The notes beneath the pieces are model-generated. The model was not told where the DNA came from. It did not search any database and saw only the letters and a program-made list of their open reading frames with translations. Position numbers and translations under genes: made by a program. Below are positions 57,206-64,000 of a stretch of 64,000 bases of DNA, piece after piece. Origin of the DNA: Dipteris shenzhenensis (Eukaryota; Polypodiophyta; Polypodiopsida; Gleicheniales); assembly GCA_047967505.1 (NCBI GenBank), contig CM106539.1. One strand, 5' to 3'. The first letter of the stretch is position 1. Every line of letters starts with the position of its first letter.

Positions 57206-58209
57206 ATCTTGCATACATGTTGGATGCGATTGCACCCGTAGCATTGAGCTTGTAGATAATTAGTATGCAAGTTTGATATTTTTGCATATAGGAGACGGCT
57301 GTGATGTTTGGCGGGGGTCTCGTTGCGGAGGCTGCAGACTCTGTTGCCAATTCATCTTGAGTTTTGGCATAGCTTTGTGTAGTGCGTGTGAATTCATTGC
57401 ATGCTTTGAGAGTATGGAATGAAAGTGTGTGATACTATTTTTTATGCAATCTATTATGTGCCTATGCAAAATCATGTGAGTGCATGTGATGTGTCTAACT
57501 ATATGCTTATTCGTGGGTTTTGATAGGGAAACTAAGACTCAAACATCCCTAATGTGCAAAAAACGTGCGTATGCAGTGAGTGTGCGTGTAAGAATCTAGT
57601 GCAAACTATATGTGCAAAAACGTGCATATGCGAGTGAGTGCTGTGATACAATCTAATCCTAACTAAGGAAGACTTGGTTTCCCAAATCTTCGTTTTTGTC
57701 GGGGATGGCTCGCGTGTTGACGTAGTAGCGCTTCAGTCGGCTCCCGTTTATTGTTGTGTTGAATTGGACTCCATCTAGTGTTTCAAGTAGCACAGCTCCA
57801 ATGGGATTCATCTTCGACTCGGTAGGGTCCTTGACCTAGATACTTCAGTTTTCCCTTGTGTACTTTGGCATTGTATAACAGGACTAAGTCGCCTTCCTTG
57901 ATGTCTTTAGCTTTCAAATTCCTGTCAAACCATGCCTTTCTTCGACGTTTTTCTGTTGTCATGGCATGATAAGCGACTAGTCTTGTCTCTGTATGCTTTT
58001 CCAACTGACAGAGCCTTTCTTTCAAGGACTCATGATCACCCATGCGTTCCTGTATTGCGATGCGTAGACTTGGTATTACAAATTCGAGTGGGACCACGGC
58101 TTCAAGGCCGTACACCAATTGAAAAGGTGTGTTCCCTGTACTGACCTTGAATGTGGTTCTGTATGCCCATAAGGCTGCATTCAGTTTCTCTGCCCAATCA
58201 GAACGCTGT
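57206..58209 (-). pseudogene. gypsy D (third copy) integrase C-terminus and 3' region
   Basis: On the minus strand, integrase coding runs from 58209 to 57783 (SDWAEKLNAALWAYRTTFKV, LVYGLEAVVPLEFVIPSL, LLYNAKVHKGKLKYLGQGPY), then 3' non-coding DNA to 57206. Integrase is interrupted at 58209 by the solo LTR and resumes at 59368. Confidence 0.85.
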
Positions 58210-59367
58210 TGTTGACTCTGTGCCAACATGAACTTATGAAGAAAGAGAAGGTGATACAACTTTGTGATACAACTTTGTGTTACAACTTTGTGTTACAACT
58301 TCTAGACACAACTTTATGTTACGACTTTGTGACACAACTTTGTGTTACAACTTTGTGTTACAACTTTGTGTAACAACTTTGTGTAACAACTTTGTGTTAC
58401 ATCTTCTACATGAAGAGAGAGAATGTGTTACGACTTTGTGATACAAGTTTGTGACACAACTTTGTGTTACAACTTTGTGTTACAACTTTGTGTAACAACT
58501 TTGTGTAACGACTTTGTGTTACATGCAGAGAGAGAAGCTCTCCAACTTGTATAAATACCCCATAATGGAATGAAGCCCACACTCTTGGGGCATTGTGTTG
58601 AGTCTACATTGGTATTCCAAGCATTTGTCTCAAGTGTCCATGCTTCCTTGCACTGCACGTCCAAAAGCATGTCCTAACCTTGCAACCCTTCTCCCCTCTC
58701 CTCCAACCCTGCAACCCATCCTCTCCCTCTCCTCCTCCCTTCTCCCTCCTCCTCCTCCTCCCTCCTCCTCCCTCCTCCTCCTCCTCCTCCTCCTCCCTCT
58801 TCCTCCTCCTCCTCTCTCCTCTCTCTCCCTCCTCCTCTTCCCTCCTCCTCCTTCCTCCTCTCTCTCTTACTTCACCCATGCTCTTACACCTTCTTCCTCT
58901 CCCACTCCTATGCTTTCCTAAACCCTTAAACTCAATGATCTACGAGGGAGACGAGTTCTCCACCATGTACTTTACTCTGAACCTTGGATCCTCCTCCTAA
59001 CCCTGAACTCCTTCTAAACCTTGGAACCTCCTTCTGAACCCTGGAACTCTTTCTAACCCTGAACTCTTTCTAAACCCTGGAACCTCCTTCTGAACCCTTA
59101 AACTCCTCCTAAACCCTACAACCCCAATGAAGGCGGAAGCCTTCAATACCCCAACAACAATGGTTTACGTGCCTTTTACACATGCTTGCATTATGTTTAC
59201 TCACCACACTTAAGCCTACGTCTCTCACCGGAACACGACTCGAGGTCCTAAGCTACATATATACTACAACGACAATTCCAATATATCTGTAGGTGACAAA
59301 AAGCCTCGAAACCCTGCAACATAGAATACCCAGCTCTTCCTATGAAAGCGGTAGGAAAGAGCCAACA
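58210..59367 (+). mobile_element. solo LTR, 1158 bp (family F)
   Basis: Starts TGTTGACTCTGTGCC and ends GGAAAGAGCCAACA. The target duplication GCTGT is at 58205-58209 and 59368-59372, and gypsy D integrase is continuous across it. A TATA-like TATAAATACC at 58550 sets plus orientation. The upstream part consists of ACAACTTTGTGTT repeats (58258-58530) and the downstream part of a CTCCTCC array (58735-58865). No internal region or second same-orientation LTR is present, so unequal recombination has removed the rest. Confidence 0.9.
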
Positions 59368-59657
59368 GCTGTGGTTCTACTACCTTGGTGAGGATATTGC
59401 ATATGATTTTATTTGTGGATTCTGCTAGTCCATTCCCTTGGGGGTAGTAGGGTGTGCTTTTTCTATGAATGACCATGAAGCCAGACAAGAGTTCTTGGAT
59501 TACCTCATTGACAAAATGTGTGCCTCTATCCGAGGGAGCATCCGAATCGGGTGATCACATGTTCGTACAAGAATCTTGCTGTGCTTTTGGCATCTGCCTT
59601 TCTGACTGCTTTAGCTTCAGCCCATTTTGTAAAGTAATCAGTGGCCACAATGATGTA
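59368..59657 (-). pseudogene. gypsy D (third copy) integrase core fragment
   Basis: Minus-strand integrase core: SGFMVIHRKSTPYYPQGNGL and AESTNKIICNILTKVVEP near 59480-59370, then a frame break near 59530 and the upstream TKWAEAKAV-like part near 59600. It is cut at 59657 by the LTR of gypsy E. Confidence 0.82.
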
Positions 59658-59953
59658 TGTTAAAGATAGAATTTAGTCATTAGCATTTAGAATTAGTAAT
59701 AGTTCATGAACCTTAATATAGAATGGAGGGGATATGTAAAGATGTCAATGTATGGGTCATTAGTGATATGAAAAGACATGAGGAAGTTAGTTGTTGGACG
59801 TTGTTTTTTGATGAAGAATGTAAACTTTTTATATATACAGTCGGGTGATGAAGATTTCAGGCGTAATACTGTTTACTGTTTTTCTTCTCCTGTTTTCTGA
59901 AATTCAATGCAATCTGTAATATGGAATTCATTTACGAGTTTTCACCCTTAACA
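59658..59953 (+). mobile_element. gypsy E 5' LTR
   Basis: A 296-bp LTR with matching ends TGTTAA and TTAACA. It interrupts the gypsy D integrase after ATGTA, which should recur at the far end outside the window. A TATA-like TTTTTATATATACAG is near 59827. A primer-like site TGGCGATCCTGCG follows at 59956. Confidence 0.82.
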
Positions 59954-59955
59954 CT

Positions 59956-59968
59956 TGGCGATCCTGCG
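59956..59968 (+). promoter_or_regulatory. gypsy E primer-binding site
   Basis: TGGCGATCCTGCG begins two bases after the LTR. The TGGCG start suits tRNA primers used by plant gypsy elements; the exact tRNA is not determined. Confidence 0.55.
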
Positions 59969-60220
59969 AATCAATCCTTGGGAATTCAGGCGAACGAAGA
60001 AGATAGGAAAGACAGTTATTTCCGATTGTTCAAGAAACAGGGAAAGAGAAAGCGAAGTCAGAAATGGTGTATTGTTGTGAATTCTGGCGTTTTGATTTCT
60101 GAGGATTCTCAGAGAGTTTCCGTTGGTGACAACAATCCAATCAAGAATGGTCGAAATTAGGACGGAGTTGGAAATTCATTAAACAATATTAGTGTGGTCC
60201 CTGGAATAGGTTGCTGGTGC

Positions 60221-63200
60221 ATGTCTGAAGAGTACAGGGGTCAAGGACTCGGCGTCTATTATACCAGATTACAGGCGAAGAAAGAACAAGAGAGGAGAAG
60301 CCAGAGGGATCACAGGAAAACGGATAGTAGTAGTCAGGCGGACATTCCAGAAACAGGGAATACAATTGATCAGGAGGCGCAGACTGATGGGGCGGGTACA
60401 AGTCAGGGACCTGTTGATCCATTTAATAGTCCCGACAGGCAATCGTCACCTGAAGAGGTGGACAGGGCTAGAAACAGATTTGTGGGGGCCTTAGCATTGT
60501 CCCAATTGCAAATCGGGACAAAGAGGAAGCTACAATATAATCCATTACCAAGGAAACCAGTTAGGAGAAGGGTTATACCACCACCGAAGCCAGGATCAAT
60601 GGCACAACCCCCTAATCCAGCCAATCTGAAAGTCAAGTTTGCAACATTCAAGGGTAAGTCCAAAAAGGAAGACCCTGATGCCCATGTAGCGCAATTTAGC
60701 ACAAAATGGGAAGCAAGTGGACTACAAGGATTGTATGGAGATGATGTGAAGAAGCAACAATTCGCTGCCACATTGGAGGGTAAGGCCATGAACTGGTTTA
60801 CGCAGTATGGGGCAGCCCATTTCCCAACTATACAAGCATTACAGACTGCATTCCTGACTAGATTCAGAAAATGGAAGACTCCCACTGATATTTTAAAGAA
60901 GCTCAAAAGCATGAAGCAAAGGAAGCTTCTTGTGGAAGATTTTGCCCAAAAGTTTCTGGACCTGAATGGAAGACTTGCAGCCCCTGAAAGACCAACCAAT
61001 GAGATGTTGGGGGAATATTTTTGTAAAGGCTTGAGGAAGTCCCTACAATTTTCAGTAGCAAGTACTGATATCCCTGGTGGGGCAGGAGGATTCAACCAGT
61101 TAGTGGAAGCTGCCAAAAGAGCAGAACAGAGACTGGGAACCAAAGATTCAAAAAGAAAGAAGAAGTATGTTAGTGATTCAGAAGAGGATGAAGACTCAGA
61201 TTCAGATTCGGATTCTGATTCAGATTCAGAATCAGACAGTGAAGATTCGGATTCAGATTCCGATTCAGATTCAGAGGATGAGGACAGGGAGTCAAAAAAG
61301 AAGAAAGATAAAAAGGGTAAGAAGAAAAAGAAAGTGAAAGACAAAAAGGAGAAGAACAGGAAAGGGAAGTCTAAGAAGAAGACAGGAAATCTGGATAAGC
61401 AGATTGCTGCAACACTGAAGACCTTGGGAATTTCAATACCACAACAGAGGGATAGGGTCTATTGTACCATATGTCAGAAGCCGGGACATACAGATAGTAT
61501 ATGCTGGTTTAATCCGAATGTTAGGGCAAATCCTACTCAACAAGCCTCTGGAGCAAATGTACCTGCAGCAAATCAAGTTCAACCTGAAAGGAATAGAGGC
61601 ATGGGGGGACCACCAAGAAGGTTTCCAGGAAGAAATAATTGGGTACCACCAACACAAGGGAATGGTAATGTGGCTGATGGACCATGCACATACTGTGGAG
61701 AAATGAACCACAGGCAGGGCCCAAATTGCCCTCTATGGTGTAAACACAGGGGGGAGAGAGGTATCCCAATTGTTAGATATGAGAATCAGAGACCACAAGC
61801 TGCAAATCAGCAGAACAGGGCACCACAAGCTAATATAGTTATTGTGGAAGAATCCAGTCAGGGTCAAGAACCTGTCCTGAAGAAGAAGCAAGAGGATTTG
61901 AATGTGTTACATGTCCAATGTGATTGCTCTGCATGTATGGAAGTGGAAGAAGTGGTGGATCAGTCAGCCACAGTACTGGCAGTTACAAGGTCAGGTGGAA
62001 AGTATGGCACGTACCGGGAAGCTGGCAGCAAAGAAGTGAAAAACCCCGAATGTTGGGAGGATCAGAGACAGGTGAGACAGGGGTGTCTGAAGGAGATTCA
62101 GAGACTTCAGAAAAGTCAGCCTGTTCAACAGCAGCAACCAATGAAGGTAGAAAAGAAGCAGTGTACTATCCTGGAGGAGATCCATAAACAAGAAGTACAT
62201 GAAGCAGAGTTGACTGATGAAGTATTGAAGAGTACCACAGTCAGTATGGATCAGATTCTGAGCCTGGTACCTGAATTTAAAAGACAGGTGCTGAGAAGAC
62301 TAGCTAAAGAGAAAGAACAGGTGGAGGAGCCTGAAACTTGTCAAGTTGAACCTGAGGATGTAGATTACAAGGTACCAAAAATCACTGTTCATTATAAGGA
62401 TCAGGAAATTACAGGTGCTTTATTGGATGGAGGATCAGGAGTGAATATTTTGCCTGAATTCATGTATGTTAAGCTGAAGTTACCTGTTTTAGAGGAAGTG
62501 CCTTTTCAACTGAAGATGGCAGATCAAAGAAGAATTCAACCATTGGGTATATTGAGGAATCAACAGATAAATATTTCCGGTCTGACATATCAGGTCAATT
62601 TTGTGGTCTTAAAAATGGATGAAGGGGATAGTCCCTATCCTATTCTGTTGGGACGGCCGTGGTTCAAGCATGCCAAGGTGAAACAGGATTGGGGAGCAGC
62701 AAAAATTACAATAAGGAAGGGAAAGAAGAAGGTGCAGATGAACATGGTTCCCACTGTAGTGTTGTCAAAACAGGCTAGAGCACTGTATGCACAGGGAATT
62801 AACATGGTTCAGGAAGTAGATGATGATGAGGAGGATGTTTTCTTACAAGTTAATGGATCAGTAGTACCTGTTTTTGACATAGATGTAGTCAAAATTCTGG
62901 ATCAGTTTAAAACAGGTGGACAAACTGAACTGGTTCAGCAACAGGTTCAGGAGGAGGCTGAAGATACTGATTTTGATAATCTGGATCAGGAATTACTTGA
63001 ACAAGCAGAGAAGCTGCATATACGTCAGATTATTCAAGCGGAGAAAGCTTTTGAAGAACAGATGGCAAAAACAGCAAGGGTCCAGGAGGATGATTTACAG
63101 GATCTTAATTTGGGATCGGAGGAAGAACCAAAGATGGTTAGAGTCAGTGTTCATGTAGGAGGACAATTTAAAACAGATCTTGGTCTGTTATTACAGGAAT

Positions 63201-64000
63201 TTAAGGACATTTTTGCTTGGAATTATACTGATATGAAAGGAGTTGATCCTCAGTTTTGTATGCACAAGATTAACTTAAAGGAGGATGCAGTACCTATTGT
63301 ATCCCAAAGATACAGAATGAATCCTAATTATGCTAAAGCAGTGAAGGAGGAATTGAATAAACTGCTGAAAGTTGGATTTATTTACCCTCTGGAGAAGGTA
63401 TCATGGTTATCACCTATAGTGATAGTGCCAAAGAAGAATGGAAAACTTAGGATATGTGTAGACTACAGAAAACTTAATGCAGCCACAGAAACAGATCCTT
63501 TTCCATTACCATTTCAGGATACCCTGTTAGATGCAGTGGCAGGTCACCAAATGTATAGTTTCCTGGATGGCTTTAGTGGTTATAATCAGATCCTTATGGC
63601 ACCTGAAGACAGGGACAAAACAGCATTTGTAACTGAGTGGGGTGTGTATGCAAGTAATGTCATGGTGTTTGGATTGAAAAATGCTCCACCAACATTTCAA
63701 AAATGGGTACAGGAGGTTTTTGCTCCTTTCTTAACAACATTCATGAGAGTCTTTCTGGATGATTTTAGTGTTTTTGGGAAGGTTGCAGATCACTTGAATC
63801 AGCTGAGAATGTGTTTTGAAAAGTGTAGACAGGCTAGACTTAGTCTGAATCCAGCAAAGTGTGCTTTTGCTGTTAAAAGGGGTATTCTGTTGGGTCATAT
63901 TATTTCAGAAGAAGGTATTCAAATTGATCCAAGAAAAGTTGCAGCTATTCAGAAAGCTAAAGCACCAGTTAACTTGAAGGAATTGGGAAGGTTTATAGGC
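60221..64000 (+). CDS. gypsy E gag-protease-reverse transcriptase polyprotein (runs off window)
   Basis: One frame stays open from ATG 60221 (MSEEYRGQGLGVYYTRLQAK) to the window end, 1260 codons. The last in-frame stop upstream is at 60158-60160; an 80-codon frame in the same register precedes it. Gag has GKAMNWFTQYGAAHFP; an unusual Ser-Asp repeat follows (residues about 322-360) and then a Lys-rich stretch. Two zinc knuckles are CTICQKPGHTDSIC (from residue 415) and CTYCGEMNHRQGPNC (from 489). The protease site is ALLDGGSGVNILPE (Asp 736). Reverse transcriptase has YSFLDGFSGYNQI, VMVFGLKNAPPTFQ and FLDD with Asp 1180-1181. RNase H and integrase should lie beyond the window. With no stop or frameshift this is a candidate active element. 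The group is a non-chromovirus plant gypsy by its RT motifs; the clade is not fixed. Confidence 0.93.
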   Translation, partial: MSEEYRGQGLGVYYTRLQAKKEQERRSQRDHRKTDSSSQADIPETGNTIDQEAQTDGAGTSQGPVDPFNSPDRQSSPEEVDRARNRFVGALALSQLQIGTKRKLQYNPLPRKPVRRRVIPPPKPGSMAQPPNPANLKVKFATFKGKSKKEDPDAHVAQFSTKWEASGLQGLYGDDVKKQQFAATLEGKAMNWFTQYGAAHFPTIQALQTAFLTRFRKWKTPTDILKKLKSMKQRKLLVEDFAQKFLDLNGRLAAPERPTNEMLGEYFCKGLRKSLQFSVASTDIPGGAGGFNQLVEAAKRAEQRLGTKDSKRKKKYVSDSEEDEDSDSDSDSDSDSESDSEDSDSDSDSDSEDEDRESKKKKDKKGKKKKKVKDKKEKNRKGKSKKKTGNLDKQIAATLKTLGISIPQQRDRVYCTICQKPGHTDSICWFNPNVRANPTQQASGANVPAANQVQPERNRGMGGPPRRFPGRNNWVPPTQGNGNVADGPCTYCGEMNHRQGPNCPLWCKHRGERGIPIVRYENQRPQAANQQNRAPQANIVIVEESSQGQEPVLKKKQEDLNVLHVQCDCSACMEVEEVVDQSATVLAVTRSGGKYGTYREAGSKEVKNPECWEDQRQVRQGCLKEIQRLQKSQPVQQQQPMKVEKKQCTILEEIHKQEVHEAELTDEVLKSTTVSMDQILSLVPEFKRQVLRRLAKEKEQVEEPETCQVEPEDVDYKVPKITVHYKDQEITGALLDGGSGVNILPEFMYVKLKLPVLEEVPFQLKMADQRRIQPLGILRNQQINISGLTYQVNFVVLKMDEGDSPYPILLGRPWFKHAKVKQDWGAAKITIRKGKKKVQMNMVPTVVLSKQARALYAQGINMVQEVDDDEEDVFLQVNGSVVPVFDIDVVKILDQFKTGGQTELVQQQVQEEAEDTDFDNLDQELLEQAEKLHIRQIIQAEKAFEEQMAKTARVQEDDLQDLNLGSEEEPKMVRVSVHVGGQFKTDLGLLLQEFKDIFAWNYTDMKGVDPQFCMHKINLKEDAVPIVSQRYRMNPNYAKAVKEELNKLLKVGFIYPLEKVSWLSPIVIVPKKNGKLRICVDYRKLNAATETDPFPLPFQDTLLDAVAGHQMYSFLDGFSGYNQILMAPEDRDKTAFVTEWGVYASNVMVFGLKNAPPTFQKWVQEVFAPFLTTFMRVFLDDFSVFGKVADHLNQLRMCFEKCRQARLSLNPAKCAFAVKRGILLGHIISEEGIQIDPRKVAAIQKAKAPVNLKELGRFIG
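61186..61283 (+). repeat. Ser-Asp codon repeat within gypsy E gag
   Basis: GATTCAGATTC-type hexamers encode alternating Ser and Asp or Glu for about 33 residues, followed by a lysine-rich stretch of similar length. The same reading frame is kept throughout, so it is a protein feature and not only a microsatellite. Confidence 0.85.

Noticed and set aside
60403-61344. Long minus-strand Ser/Glu-rich open frame
   Set aside because: It is the antisense shadow of the Ser-Asp codon repeat and Lys tract of the gypsy E gag frame.

Overview
The window is plant nuclear DNA made almost entirely of transposable elements and their debris. The evidence is plant-type Ty1/copia and Ty3/gypsy polyproteins, initiator-Met-tRNA primer sites next to LTRs, TG..CA LTRs with 5-bp target duplications, spliced transposase-like genes with GT..AG introns, and hairpin MITEs. 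No clear single-copy host gene, rRNA or tRNA was seen. The nesting depth suggests a large, repeat-rich plant genome; I cannot name the species, and a non-flowering plant is only a guess.

Layout. 1-1204: CT-rich DNA and a minus-strand copia stub. 2.1-5.4 kb and 10.5-13.8 kb: two diverged plus-strand copies of one module, in which a spliced, unclassified transposase-like gene is followed by a histone H3-like gene. Between them (6.0-10 kb) lies a block of minus-strand genes I do not recognise, containing a tandem duplication. 14-15 kb: palindromic foldback/MITE DNA. 15-18.6 kb: non-coding DNA, microsatellites and a 260-bp tandem repeat. 18.6-27.2 kb: a copia locus with an inverted centre. 27.2-43.8 kb: a decayed minus-strand gypsy element (family D) carrying copia A4, which itself carries a nearly intact young copia B (34662-40073) and a MITE. 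43.8-44.7 kb: a copia C stub at a head-to-head junction with a plus-strand family D copy (44.7-55.6 kb), which holds a gag-less copia C. 55.6-59.7 kb: two opposed copies of a 1.1-kb LTR around another family D fragment. 59.7-64 kb: the 5' part of a gypsy element (family E) with one open gag-pol frame running off the window.

The main result is the repeated pairing of a transposase-like gene with a histone H3-like gene in the same order and orientation. Copy 2 keeps an H3-like start (MVRTKQ), a long charged tail and a histone fold. Copy 1 keeps the fold and C-terminus. Both are now broken by stops. Two copies sharing only about half their residues suggest an old family in which an H3-like protein travelled with a DNA transposon, rather than one chance adjacency.
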